Assembly: GCA_963745765.1 (NCBI GenBank)
Contig: CAVUYQ010000016.1
Location: forward strand, 124,001 to 188,000
Direction of reading: 5' to 3'
DNA from: Ww85 sp963745765
Lineage (GTDB): Bacteria; Desulfobacterota; Desulfobulbia; Desulfobulbales; Desulfocapsaceae
Length of the DNA stretch: 64,000 nucleotides
Shown: one piece after another, positions 1-9,234 of the stretch
How the letters are laid out: each line of letters begins with the position of its first letter
Position numbering within the stretch: the first letter of the stretch is position 1
The notes under the pieces: model-generated
Database searches by the model: none
Told to the model about the DNA's origin: nothing
Seen by the model: the letters and a program-made list of their open reading frames with translations, nothing else
Made by a program: the position numbers and the translations under genes

Positions 1-776
1 GCCTGTCCTGCAATTCGGCGACGCTGCAGCCCATCGGTTTTGGCACCGAGCGTGTTGTCGAGGCGGTAGAGGCACTTGTCCCCGATGCGCGGATAACCAG
101 ACTTGACTCCGATATTTCTTCTGACAGGAAAAATTTTCTTTCAATCCTGCAATCAGTAAGAGACGGGGCTATTGATATTCTGGTCGGCACGCAACTGATT
201 GCCAAAGGGTTGCATTTTCCCAACGTGACTCTTGTTGGCATTGTCCTTGCCGATAGCGGACTCGCCTTTCCAGATTACCGTTCCGCCGAAAAAACATATC
301 AGCTTATTGCCCAGGTTACCGGTCGGGCCGGAAGGGGTGACAGAGAGGGGAGGGTGATCATCCAGTCAATGCATCCTGAACACTATGCTATAAGACTCGC
401 CGCTCAGCACAACTATAATGAGTTGGCTGGACAGGAGATAGATATCAGACGGCAGGCCGGATTCCCACCCTTTACCCGACTGGCCTCAATACGTATTGAA
501 CATGCCAGTGAACGAAAAGCGAGAAACAGCGCTCAAGCTATTGCCTCCGAGGCCCGGTCCTGGTGTCAAAAAAATGATCATAACCCGGTGATTACTATTC
601 TTGGTCCGGCACCGGCCCCTCTCGAAAAACTGAGAGATTTTTATCGCTGGCACGTCCTGCTGAAGAGCATCCGGCTTGAACCTCTGCACCAGCTCATCGA
701 TCATGTCGACACCATGTTCCAGCCGGGATACGGTGAGCGTATCACTATTGACATCGACCCGGAAAATATGCTTTGA
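1..776 (+). CDS. priA: Primosomal protein N' (PriA helicase), C-terminal part, cut by window start
   Basis: The reading frame is open from base 3 to the TGA at 774-776, giving about 257 residues of the C-terminal half of PriA, the 3'-5' DNA helicase that reloads DnaB at stalled forks. Visible signatures are GFGTERVVE just after the zinc-binding region, ILVGTQLIAKG (helicase motif V region), LADSGLAFPDYR, and the motif VI stretch QVTGRAGRG. The C-terminal domain ends in the usual place, with GPAPAPLEKLRDFYRWH near the end. The N-terminal DNA-binding domain and Walker A lie outside the window. The frame is unbroken, and the gene is followed by a short inverted-repeat element. Confidence 0.95.
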   Translation, partial: LSCNSATLQPIGFGTERVVEAVEALVPDARITRLDSDISSDRKNFLSILQSVRDGAIDILVGTQLIAKGLHFPNVTLVGIVLADSGLAFPDYRSAEKTYQLIAQVTGRAGRGDREGRVIIQSMHPEHYAIRLAAQHNYNELAGQEIDIRRQAGFPPFTRLASIRIEHASERKARNSAQAIASEARSWCQKNDHNPVITILGPAPAPLEKLRDFYRWHVLLKSIRLEPLHQLIDHVDTMFQPGYGERITIDIDPENML

Positions 777-783
777 GAATTCG

Positions 784-930
784 TTAGTTTTCGTCCGGAA
801 ATGAGCGATTTTTACCTAAATCTAGGCGCTCGATAAATTTAACCGCAGGCATATATTTGATATTCCGAGGATTAAATTTTGAGAGTAACGACGAGTTAGG
901 GGAAAAGCGCTGTTTCAGGATGGAAACTAG
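784..930. repeat. 147-bp non-coding element with imperfect terminal inverted repeats (MITE-like)
   Basis: The space between priA and dusB begins with TTAGTTTTCGTCCGGAAA and ends with the near-complement TTTCAGGATGGAAACTAG, giving imperfect terminal inverted repeats of about 20 bases. The ends are TTAG and CTAG, which fit a YTAR-type target. No ORF is visible inside. The structure is that of a miniature inverted-repeat element or a dispersed intergenic repeat. Other copies in the genome cannot be seen here, so mobility is inferred. It lies between two convergent genes and may also act in 3'-end formation. Confidence 0.5.
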
Positions 931-1017
931 TTATTTCAGCTATTGTCCTGTCCTTGAACAGGTGAGGACGAATCCGGGATAGGATGGTGATGTGATTATG
1001 GAGGGAATGGTCCGCTC

Positions 1018-1950
1018 TTAGAGAAAAGATCTGAGCATTTGCCGCAGAGCATCCCAACTGGCTTCTTCATAAATGGCCTGACGAATTTTTGAAGAGTTTG
1101 TCACCGCCTTGAAGTATCTGCCAAGATGATTTTTAATCGGACCAAGTCGGGGCTGTTTTTCACCGCAATAGCGTTCATATAATTCCATATGTCTCAGAGC
1201 ACCCCGGGCGATGGAGCTGAGACTTGCGGGTTTATCATCGGGATGAAATATCCATGGATTACCCAGGGCTCCGCGACCAATCATGACACCGTCACAGCAG
1301 CCTGCTGCCAGCCGGTCAAGTGCCTGCTCGTGTGATAAGATATCGCCATTGCCGATAACCGGAATGGTAACGGCCTTTTTGACCTGTCTGACAAGGTTCC
1401 AGTCTGCCGTTCCGGAAAAAGCCTGTTTCCAGTTCCTTCCATGCACGGTTACCGCAGCAACGCCGTTAGATTCAGCCATTCTCCCATATTCCGAACCGTT
1501 ACATGTTTTACTGTCGGGGCCCGATCTGATTTTAATGGTAACAGGACATGAACTGTTGGCAACAACCTTGATTACAATCTTCTCGGCCAGGCCGATGTCG
1601 GCCATCAAGGCGGCACCGGCGCCGCGTTTTGTTACCTTTTTTACCGGACACCCCATGTTGATGTCTATGAGATCCGGCTTAAAGCTGCTCAGGTAAGCAG
1701 CAGCTTCTCCCATAATGACAGGGTCAGCACCAAAAAGCTGAAAGCTGACAGGTTTTTCCTCCGGGCAGCTGGCGAGCATGCGAAGCGTTCTCTGCTGTCT
1801 ATAGATAAGTCCATGGCAGCTGATCATTTCAGAGACGCACAGGGAGGCCCCATATTCGCGACACAACAGCCTGAAAGGGAGGTCACTGTATCCTGCAAGA
1901 GGTGCAAGGATGAGAGGGCTGGTCAGGGAAACGGTGCCGATTTTGAGCAT
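1018..1950 (-). CDS. dusB: tRNA-dihydrouridine synthase, DusB family
   Basis: A 310-residue FMN-dependent enzyme that reduces uridine to dihydrouridine in the tRNA D-loop. The N-terminus has the TIM-barrel start LILAPLAGYSDLPFR. Further on are FQLFGADP, the active-site segment DINMGCPVKKVTKRGAG with the catalytic Cys, TIKIRSG, TVHGR, and the FMN-phosphate-binding VIGNGDI and MIGRGALGNPWIF. Length and motif order are normal for DusB. It is the last gene of the minus-strand run that includes leuS and lptE, about 100 bases downstream of lptE, so it may be co-transcribed. No strong ribosome-binding site is visible before the ATG. Confidence 0.93.
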   Translation of the reverse strand: MLKIGTVSLTSPLILAPLAGYSDLPFRLLCREYGASLCVSEMISCHGLIYRQQRTLRMLASCPEEKPVSFQLFGADPVIMGEAAAYLSSFKPDLIDINMGCPVKKVTKRGAGAALMADIGLAEKIVIKVVANSSCPVTIKIRSGPDSKTCNGSEYGRMAESNGVAAVTVHGRNWKQAFSGTADWNLVRQVKKAVTIPVIGNGDILSHEQALDRLAAGCCDGVMIGRGALGNPWIFHPDDKPASLSSIARGALRHMELYERYCGEKQPRLGPIKNHLGRYFKAVTNSSKIRQAIYEEASWDALRQMLRSFL

Positions 1951-2048
1951 GTGACAGCGAAACGGATACGTTGACGGGATCGGCAGGATTGAAGGATCAA
2001 CAAGCCGATTTTTTTAAACCGACTTGTTGTGGTAAATTCCCTTCGCCG

Positions 2049-2570
2049 TTATTCGGAAATTTTCAATAATGATTTCTGGTAGATTTTCTGGGACAACTCG
2101 TCAATAATAATTTCCAGTGCCGCGTCGGCATTATCCCTGGTTTCGCTGGAATTTGTCGTAACCTGGTATTCCTCGGTCCATACCTGTTTGGGTTCCTCCA
2201 GCAGAACGATGTCGGTTTTCAGATCCTTGAAAACATAACGGACAGTCAGGGTGAAATTAACCTGAGAGGTGTTATTGTTGGTGCCAAAGGTAAGGCTTGG
2301 AATATCGTAGGATAAAATTTCACCTGCAAGAATGTAATCTGCGCCTTCTTTTGTTTTGGTTATCTGAAGCGAGCCTGATTTTTGATACCATTTGATAAGA
2401 GACTGGTAAATTTTTGAATCAAGCTGGAGGAGATTGGTCCTGTTCTTCCAGGTGGGTAAATATATTGATTTGTCCGGCCCTGAATAGACATAGGGATTTC
2501 GATATCCGCATGATACCAGAAATAACGATGTTACAAGAAACACCAATAAGCCGCGAACGAACAGTTTCAA
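2049..2570 (-). CDS. lptE: LPS-assembly lipoprotein LptE
   Basis: LptE is the outer-membrane lipoprotein that plugs LptD during lipopolysaccharide export. I choose the TTG at 2570 as start because AAAGGAG lies 7 bases upstream and it gives a clean lipoprotein signal: MKLFVRG, a hydrophobic stretch, then lipobox LVSC with Cys21. An ATG 19 codons further upstream would add a polar leader that spoils the signal peptide. After the Cys come CGYRNPYV and a beta-rich domain with a C-terminal helix (AALEIIIDELSQKIYQ), as in LptE. It follows leuS at 80 bases, a common pairing in Gram-negatives. The family is divergent, so the call rests on architecture and context. Confidence 0.8.
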   Translation of the reverse strand: MKLFVRGLLVFLVTSLFLVSCGYRNPYVYSGPDKSIYLPTWKNRTNLLQLDSKIYQSLIKWYQKSGSLQITKTKEGADYILAGEILSYDIPSLTFGTNNNTSQVNFTLTVRYVFKDLKTDIVLLEEPKQVWTEEYQVTTNSSETRDNADAALEIIIDELSQKIYQKSLLKISE

Positions 2571-2650
2571 AGTAAGACTCCTTTCTGTAGACGTCGGTGT
2601 AGTACCGGTAATATGAAGAAGGTTCATGATAATGACAGTACTATATAGTA

Positions 2651-5147
2651 TTAAACCACGATATTAACAAGTTTCTTCTGAACAACAACAACCTTTTTGA
2701 TAGGTTTATCGGTGATGAATCGCTTGGTATTCTCGTCTTCAAAAGCCTTCTTCTCGAGAGCTTCAGCCGTGATGTCTGATTCGACATCAATTCGTGAGCG
2801 AACTTTGCCGTTTACCTGAATAACGATGGTTATTAGATCCTCGCGGGCAGCATTTTCATCCCATACGGGCCAGGTCTGCTGCTCAAGGGTTCGAGAAAAA
2901 CCCATAATAGACCACATCTCAGAACAGAAATGAGGTACCATCGGGTACAGGAGCACGAGTAGATTTTTGATTGTTTCCCTGACCGTAAATAAATCAGCTT
3001 TTTCCGCATTGTTCTCATCCGTTGTCAGGAGAAGTGTATTGAACAATTCCATTGCTGCACTGATTGCCGTATTGAAATGGAAATCGTTTTCGATATCAAA
3101 GGTAATCTTCTTGATGGTCTGATGCATTTTGCGATGAAGTACTTTACCTGGCTCTGATCTGGATTCGGGTTGCTCTGTAATCTCTGATCTGAGTTCAGAA
3201 AAACTGCAAATATAGCGATAGACACGGTTAAGAAATCGGCTGGCACCTTCGACACCGTGTGCATTCCATTCCAGGTCCCTTTCAGGCGGAGCGGCAAAAA
3301 GGCTGAAAAGCCTGACCGTGTCGGCGCCATACTGGTCAATAAGCTGGTCAGGATCCACCACGTTGCCCTTCGACTTGGACATTTTTGCACCGTCCTTGAT
3401 TACCATACCTTGGGTGAGCAGATTGGTGAAAGGCTCACTCACGTTAAGATAGCCGAGATCACGGAGAACCTTGGTAAAAAAACGTGAATAGAGCAGATGC
3501 AAAATGGCATGTTCGACGCCACCGATATACTGGTCGACCGCCAGCCAGTATGCCGATTTTTCCCTGTCAAGCGGACCTTCTAAATGGTCCGCACAGGTAA
3601 ATCTGGCAAAATACCATGAGGATTCAACGAAGGTGTCCATGGTATCGGTTTCACGACGGGCATCTTCACCGCACCGGGGACAGCGTGTCTGGATAAAGGA
3701 GGGACGCTGGCTCAGCGGGGCACATTCATTTTTTGTTATGTCAGGATCTTCAGGAAGAGTTATGGGCAATGCTTCTGCCGGTACCGGGACAACACCGCAG
3801 GAATTACAATGAACCATGGGAATAGGTGCCCCCCAATAGCGCTGTCTTGAGATCCCCCAGTCTCTCAATCGATAGGTGACCAGGGAATCTCCAAAATCAT
3901 GTGAACGGGCGTACTCTATGATAGCATGCTGTGCTTCAACGGAATCAAAACCGGTGAATGATCCTGAATTAATAAGTTTACCCGGTGCGGTAGAAGCTGT
4001 TTCCATCGACTCCGGATCGAGTATTTGACCGTCAGGTATGACAACCGGCAGGATAGGCAGATGGTATTTCCTGGCAAATTCAAAATCCCTTTGATCATGC
4101 GCCGGTACGGCCATGACGGCGCCGGTGCCATAGCCCATCAGAACAAAATTGGCGACATAGATCGGGATTTTTTCATTGTTGAAAGGATTAATGCAGTAGC
4201 GACCGGTAAACATACCCTTTTTTTCAGTTTCTTCGGCAATATTCTGCCGCAATTTCTCTTCATGTATTTCTTCGACAAAAGAACGGATTTCCTCTTCACG
4301 GCCGGTCCCGGCTATAAGGGTTTCCAGCAGCGGATGTTCTGTGGCCAGTGACATGAAGGTGACGCCGAATACCGTGTCGGGACGTGTGGTGAAAATTGAA
4401 ATGGTATCCGTTAACCCCATCAACTTGAAAATCACAGCGTAATCCGGTTGATTTGCCGATCCAGTTCTTCTGCATGGTCACAACCTTTTCCGGCCAGCCA
4501 GGCAGGCCATCGAGATCGTTTAGAAGTTCCTCGGCATAGGCTGTTATTTTAAAAAACCAGCCATTCATATGGCGAGGCTGAACAAGTTCATCACAGCGCC
4601 AGCATGCGCCTTCGATAACCTGCTCGTTAGCCAGAACCGTCTGGCAGGTATTGCACCAGTTCACCGTTGTTATTTTCTGGTAGACAAGTCCTTTCTTATA
4701 CATTTCCAGAAAGAGCTTCTGTTCCCAGCGATAGTAATCGGGACTGCAGGTGGCAAATTCTCGACTCCAGTCATAGGAAAGACCAAGCTGTTTGAGCTGA
4801 TCACGCATGTAATCAATATTTTCATAGGTCCATTTGGCCGGGTGGGTATTGTTTTTCTGGGCTGCATTCTCTGCCGGAAGGCCGAACGCATCCCAGCCCA
4901 TCGGGTGGAGTACATTAAAGCCGCGCAGACGCTTATATCTGGCAACCACATCACCTATGGTGTAATTCCTGACATGTCCCATATGAATGCGTCCGGAAGG
5001 GTAGGGGAACATTTCCAGGACATAATATTTCTCTTTTGAGGAGTCCTCGTCTGCCTTGTAGGATTTGAGATCCGTCCAGATGTCCTGCCATTTTTTTTCA
5101 ACAGGTTTGAAATCATATTTCTGGGGGAATAGTTTACTGTCATTCAT
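2651..5147 (-). CDS. leuS: Leucyl-tRNA synthetase (one apparent frameshift near 4415-4418)
   Basis: About 831 residues once a single frameshift is bridged. The N-terminal part has the class I signature GRIHMGHVRNY, WDAFGLPAENAA, and zinc-like Cys pairs (WCNTCQ, CWRCDE). The rest has the CP1 editing domain (TTRPDTVFGV, GYGTGAVMAVPAHDQRDF), a second Cys pair region, GVEHAILHLLYSRFF, the KMSKS loop AKMSKSKGN and the anticodon-binding domain, ending near VVVQKKLVNIVV. The frames change just before FTTRPDT at a CCCC run (plus strand, 4415-4418). Removing one base restores a normal alignment. LeuRS is essential, so a sequence error is the likely cause. Start at 5147 (MNDSKLF), just downstream of an inverted-repeat element. 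Confidence 0.93.
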
Positions 5148-5185
5148 GCAAGTATTTCCTCTGCTGCTAGAATAGTGGGGCTTGC

Positions 5186-5333
5186 CTAGGAGCGTGTCGG
5201 AGAAAGCCCGTTTTCCCCATCTCTTCGTTATTGAAAGAAAATCAATGCTCGCAATATTACGTATATGGCTCCGCTTGATTTTTTTCAATGGTTCGATCTA
5301 AGCAAAAATTGCATTTCTCCGATACGCTCCTAG
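5186..5333. repeat. 148-bp non-coding element with near-perfect 20-bp terminal inverted repeats (MITE-like)
   Basis: The left end CTAGGAGCGTGTCGGAGAAA (5186-5205) and the right end TTTCTCCGATACGCTCCTAG (5314-5333) are inverted repeats matching at 19 of 20 bases. Both ends carry the palindrome CTAG, so a CTAG target duplication flanking 16-bp repeats is equally possible. The interior is AT-rich with no plausible ORF. It sits between dnaB and leuS on the minus strand, and transcription of leuS must start in it or read through it. It differs in sequence from the element at 784-930 although the lengths are almost equal. Confidence 0.65.
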
Positions 5334-5355
5334 AGGAGATTAAAACACGTCATTA

Positions 5356-6732
5356 TCACGGTTGCTCTTCATAGGCGCTGAGATTTTCGAACATGGTGTA
5401 CTCTTTCTTGAAAAACAGGCGGGTGTAACCGGTTGGACCGTTACGCTGCTTGCCGATGATGATCTCTGCGATACCTCTTTCAGGATTATCTTCCGCCTTG
5501 TTATATACCTCGTCCCGGTAGATGAAGCAGATTACATCAGCATCCTGCTCAATAGCTCCGGATTCTCGCAGGTCAGACATCATCGGTCTTTTGTCTGTTC
5601 TGCTTTCAAGACCGCGGTTGAGCTGGGACAGGGCCAGTACGGGAACACTGTGTTCTTTGGCCAAGGCCTTGAGTGAGCGGGAAATTTCACTGATTTCCTG
5701 GGTCCGGTTTTCAGCGCTTCTGCCCTGCATGAGTTGCAGATAATCCACCAGTATGAGACCAATGTCATGTTGAGAAGCCAATCGACGCACCTTCGAACGC
5801 ATCTCCAGGATGGACAGTGCCGGCGTATCATCTATATGGATCGGCGCGTCCGATAACATACCTACCGCCCTGGTGAGATGGGGCCAGTCTTCCGACTGGA
5901 GCCTGCCTGTCCTTATTTTCTGAGAGTCGATATGACCGACAGAGCTTAACAGCCGCATTGCCAGCTGTTCTTTGGACATCTCAAGACTGAATATGGCAAC
6001 ACCAATTTTTTCTACGAGTGCAGCATGCTGGGCGATGTTCAAGGCGAAAGCTGTCTTGCCCATCGAAGGACGGCCGGCAAGAACGATTAAATCTGACTCC
6101 TGCAGTCCAGCAGTCATTTTGTCAAGCTCATAGTAGCCTGTCGGAACGCCGGTTATGAGTTCCTTTCGTTTATAAAGTTGCTCAATTTTCTTGAAACTGT
6201 TGGGAACAATAGATTTCAGCGAATTGAAATCATTTGAACTCTTTTTCCCGGCAATATCAAAAATGGACTGTTCTGCCTGATCAACGAGGGTATCAATGTC
6301 ATCCTGCTCTTCAAAGCAGCGATTGGCAATATCGGTACTGGTGTTGATGAGATTTCGCAGAATAGCCTTCTGTCGAATGATACGTGCATAAGCACCGATA
6401 TTTGCGGTAACCGGTACAATTGACGTGAGAGAAGCAAGATAGGTAGGACCTCCGGCAGCATCGAGAAGGCTGCGATCGTTGAGCAGATTCGTTACCGTTA
6501 CCAGATCCTGGGGTTCACTGCGATCAAAGAGTTCCACCATTGCTTCATAGATTATCTGGTGACCCTGCCGATAGAAATCAGCGGCCGTCAGTTTGTCGAT
6601 AACCGAAGATAAGGCTTTGTCTTTTAACAATATGGAGCCGAGTACCGATTGCTCGGCTTCGCTATTGTGTGGTGGAATGCGACTGCCTGTCTGGGGTTGA
6701 TCCCTGGAGTTTGACTGATATCTGTCACTCAT
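5356..6732 (-). CDS. dnaB: Replicative DNA helicase DnaB
   Basis: A 458-residue hexameric 5'-3' helicase of the replisome. The N-terminal domain (about residues 20-125) begins with PPHNSEAEQSVLGSIL. The RecA-like C-terminal domain has Walker A GRPSMGKTAF, FSLEMSKEQL, Walker B LILVDYLQLM, the ALSQLNRGLESR stretch, and the arginine-finger region near GKQRNGPTG. Length is standard and the frame intact. It lies downstream of rplI, as in many bacteria, with a terminator-like hairpin between them (6801-6841). An SD-like CAGG precedes the ATG directly. Confidence 0.97.
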   Translation of the reverse strand: MSDRYQSNSRDQPQTGSRIPPHNSEAEQSVLGSILLKDKALSSVIDKLTAADFYRQGHQIIYEAMVELFDRSEPQDLVTVTNLLNDRSLLDAAGGPTYLASLTSIVPVTANIGAYARIIRQKAILRNLINTSTDIANRCFEEQDDIDTLVDQAEQSIFDIAGKKSSNDFNSLKSIVPNSFKKIEQLYKRKELITGVPTGYYELDKMTAGLQESDLIVLAGRPSMGKTAFALNIAQHAALVEKIGVAIFSLEMSKEQLAMRLLSSVGHIDSQKIRTGRLQSEDWPHLTRAVGMLSDAPIHIDDTPALSILEMRSKVRRLASQHDIGLILVDYLQLMQGRSAENRTQEISEISRSLKALAKEHSVPVLALSQLNRGLESRTDKRPMMSDLRESGAIEQDADVICFIYRDEVYNKAEDNPERGIAEIIIGKQRNGPTGYTRLFFKKEYTMFENLSAYEEQP

Positions 6733-6800
6733 CCTGATGCCCTTGATATTAAACGTCGTTAAGGTAGTTGTCTAATATAATGAGTTTAATGTGTCAAAAC

Positions 6801-6841
6801 AAAAACACACCAGCAGGAGCGCCCCCCTCTGGTGTGTTTTT
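6801..6841 (-). terminator. Rho-independent terminator downstream of rplI
   Basis: A stem of about 11 pairs (ACACACCAG pairing with CTGGTGTGT) closes a GC-rich loop and is followed by a T-rich run when read on the minus strand, just after rplI. The complementary strand also ends in T residues, so it could act in both directions. It would separate the ribosomal-protein transcript from dnaB. Confidence 0.7.
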
Positions 6842-6929
6842 GTGTGTATTTTCTAAACGTTAGTAGGGGAGCAACAGACCGTTTCAAGGCGGAAGTGTTT
6901 TGCTGCCGGTCTAAAGAGAATCCTCCAGC

Positions 6930-7385
6930 CTAGTTTTCACCCTGCTGGGCAACAACGACTACCGTGATTTCCGCAACCAGGGCAAAACCAACTTTGATTG
7001 GAACCTGTCGTTCGCCAAGGGTCTTGATCGCTTCTGCAAGGATGATGTTTTTCCTGTCTACTTCTATTTTCTTTTCAGCAAGCTGTTCCTGTATGTCGTT
7101 GGCGGTAACAGAGCCGAAAAGTTTTTCATCCGCACCTGCCAGTTCCTCGAAAGTCAGCGTGATGCCCGAGAGCTTTTTGAAAAGCTGTTCCGCACCCTTC
7201 TGATCTTTCTCGAGACGTGCTTGAATCTCGGCCTTGTTTTTCTCAAGTGTTAGCCGGTTCGCAGCATTGGCTGCAACCGCTTTTCCCTTGGGCAAAAGAT
7301 AATTTCTTGCATAGCCGGGCTTTACCTTTACGATATCACCCTCGCGCCCAAGAGAGTCTATTGTTTCTTTCAGAATGAGTTCCAT
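6930..7385 (-). CDS. rplI: 50S ribosomal protein L9
   Basis: A 151-residue L9. The N-terminal RNA-binding domain shows MELILKETIDSLGREGDIV and KPGYARNYLLPKGKA, followed by the long connecting helix rich in Lys and Glu and the C-terminal domain containing LFGSVTANDI. Length is normal. GAGGAG lies at good spacing before the ATG. It is the last gene of the rpsF-rpsR-DUF2232-rplI group. Confidence 0.97.
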   Translation of the reverse strand: MELILKETIDSLGREGDIVKVKPGYARNYLLPKGKAVAANAANRLTLEKNKAEIQARLEKDQKGAEQLFKKLSGITLTFEELAGADEKLFGSVTANDIQEQLAEKKIEVDRKNIILAEAIKTLGERQVPIKVGFALVAEITVVVVAQQGEN

Positions 7386-7440
7386 TAGTGACTCCTCATA
7401 TCAGTTGGTGCATCCGTAGAAGATGCATATTTTTTTACGG

Positions 7441-8419
7441 TTATTCACTATCAGTAGGTGTTTGTGCGTTTTGTTGTTTGATTCGTCTCAAATCGAGCCA
7501 GACGTCCCCAATACCGATAACGAGCAATACGATAGTGCCAAATGACTGGAAGAGCATCATGCCATAAAGCACAAATCTTAAAAAAAGAGGAACGCCCCAT
7601 TTGTGTAAGAAAAAAGACAAAAATAGAGAAGCCCTGGAAAAAATAAATAAGACTTGAAACGATGAGTACGTTGAGTCCTACCAGTCTGATCATGCCGCCG
7701 AGCGGCAATATTGCTGTTATCGCGGCGATGATAAACAGCCAGATAAGTCTCTCCGGAAGCTGCCAGGTTTTCAGATCTGCCCAGGGGTGATAACCGGTTA
7801 ATCTGATAACCATTCGGTTACCGATCAGCATATTGAACCAGATAATAGCGAGCGCCAGACTGAGGATTATGGAAACCATTATCCTCGGCAGTGCTACTTT
7901 CATCTGAGAAAATGACTGCTCCAGAATTGCTAGTGTCTCCGGTGCCATCCCTCCACTTTGTCGATAGTATGCCAGGGTCTGCTCGATATTGCTGTCAAGG
8001 GAACGTAGAAAATCAGCTATAGGATTTACGCCGGTTATCATGGTCACACCGGCCAGGAGAAGCATCCAGCAGATAACCAGCATGACCGTCCCCTTGAACC
8101 CGGAAGCGGCAGGAGAATCAGTTCGAAAAGCCGATTGTGCCAGCGTATAGCCTGCGGGTACCAGTGCGGCTGAAAACAGCATGATCTCAAATGAACCAAC
8201 GATGATACTTGCAACCAACGCAATGGCTAAACCTGAGACAATGTAGGTAAAGCCGTTTTGCCACTTGTAGATATAGATGAATACGGTAAGCGGGATGATA
8301 AAATGCAACCAGCCAAAAAGTGCACCCTGCATTGCTGGTAAAAGAAGTATCAGGCAAAACAGCAGAATGTGCTGAAATGACCTTAACCCGTATTTACTGT
8401 TGTCGTTATCTTCAGACAC
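7441..8419 (-). CDS. DUF2232 (YybS-like) multi-pass membrane protein, one apparent frameshift at 7610-7615
   Basis: A polytopic membrane protein of about 325 residues with roughly eight hydrophobic helices, of the DUF2232 family that sits between rpsR and rplI in many Desulfobacterota and Firmicutes. Its function is not known. In the uncorrected frame the last 60 residues become basic and unlike the family. Removing one base from the A6 run at 7610-7615 gives a C-terminus containing FLHKWGVPLFLRF and IGIGDVWLDLRR, which fits the family, and a stop at 7441. I therefore place the end at 7441 and treat the shift as a probable homopolymer error. Confidence 0.82.
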
Positions 8420-8439
8420 AAATATTCCCGAATCGCCTG

Positions 8440-8685
8440 TTAACCCAGTGTGTTGCCGGAGTATGGCAGCAAGGCAATCTGCCGCGCTCTCTTTACCGCA
8501 GAGCAGAGCTGACGCTGATGGGTAGCACAGGTGCCAAGTATTCTTCGCGGAATAATTTTGCCGCGCTCGGTTACGTAATTGCGCAGTGTCTTGTGATCCT
8601 TGTAGTCAATAGTCACTTCTTTGTCGACGCAGAAACGGCATACTTTCTTACGTGAAAAAAGTTTCTTCTGTGGTCTTTCAGCCAT
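8440..8685 (-). CDS. rpsR: 30S ribosomal protein S18
   Basis: 81 residues. CRFCVDK near the N-terminus with a later C-x2-H (LGTCATHQRQL) gives a Cys/His set that could bind zinc, the so-called C+ form. The core IDYKDHKTLRNYVTERGKIIPRR is diagnostic (read in two parts, IDYKDHKTLRNYV and TERGKIIPRR). AAGGAGA precedes the ATG. S18 binds S6 in the 30S platform, and the two genes are adjacent here, with rpsF upstream by 36 bases. Confidence 0.97.
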   Translation of the reverse strand: MAERPQKKLFSRKKVCRFCVDKEVTIDYKDHKTLRNYVTERGKIIPRRILGTCATHQRQLCSAVKRARQIALLPYSGNTLG

Positions 8686-8721
8686 TATATTTCTCCTTGA
8701 TTTTGTTAGTTACAAAGGCAG

Positions 8722-9234
8722 CTATTTTTCAACATCACTATCTGATGCAGCAGCCTGAACCTCTTCAGGAACGTTGCTGTCATCCAGTGCTTCAGATGCG
8801 GCTGCCTTTGAGGGTGCAGCAGTCGGGGCTTCATTATCTTCAGCAGTCCGAACCTCTTCAGGCACGCTGCTGTCATCCAGTGCTTCAGATGCAGCTGCCT
8901 TTGAGGATGCAGCATCTTGCGCTTCGGTAATTTCCTCAGCGGAGATGTTGTCAGAAATTTTTACCGTAAGATATTTGAGAACGGCGTCATCAATGCGGAA
9001 TTTCCGTTCTATCTCGGCTACGGCACCAGGAGTGGCTGCAAAATCGGAGAAAACGTAATAACCCTGAGGTTCTTTTTTGATAGGATATGCCATCTTCCTC
9101 ATCCCCCATTTGTTTTGGGAGATAATAGCACCTCCTTGATCAAGAACGATCTTCTCAGAGTTCTCGATTACCTTGGTGATTTCCTCTTCACCCAGTGACG
9201 GGCGAAGAATGAAAATTTGTTCGTACCTTCTCAT
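8722..9234 (-). CDS. rpsF: 30S ribosomal protein S6 with a repeat-containing C-terminal extension
   Basis: 170 residues against about 95-135 in most S6 proteins. Residues 1-95 are a standard S6 fold (MRRYEQIFILRPSL, NKWGMRKMAYPIKKEPQGYY, LKYLTVKI). After that comes an acidic, Ala/Glu-rich tail holding two copies of a 31-residue unit beginning SKAAASEALDD and containing VPEEV. At the DNA level the repeat has a 93-base period (about 8754-8813 and 8847-8906). The tail is likely disordered. E. coli S6 has an acidic tail extended by glutamate ligation, but here the tail is encoded. Strong SD CGAGGAGG lies 5 bases before the ATG. Confidence 0.95.
   Translation of the reverse strand: MRRYEQIFILRPSLGEEEITKVIENSEKIVLDQGGAIISQNKWGMRKMAYPIKKEPQGYYVFSDFAATPGAVAEIERKFRIDDAVLKYLTVKISDNISAEEITEAQDAASSKAAASEALDDSSVPEEVRTAEDNEAPTAAPSKAAASEALDDSNVPEEVQAAASDSDVEK

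Noticed and set aside
1283..1696. Long plus-strand ORF opposite dusB
   Set aside because: It is the antisense of a clear DusB gene and shows no protein-like features.
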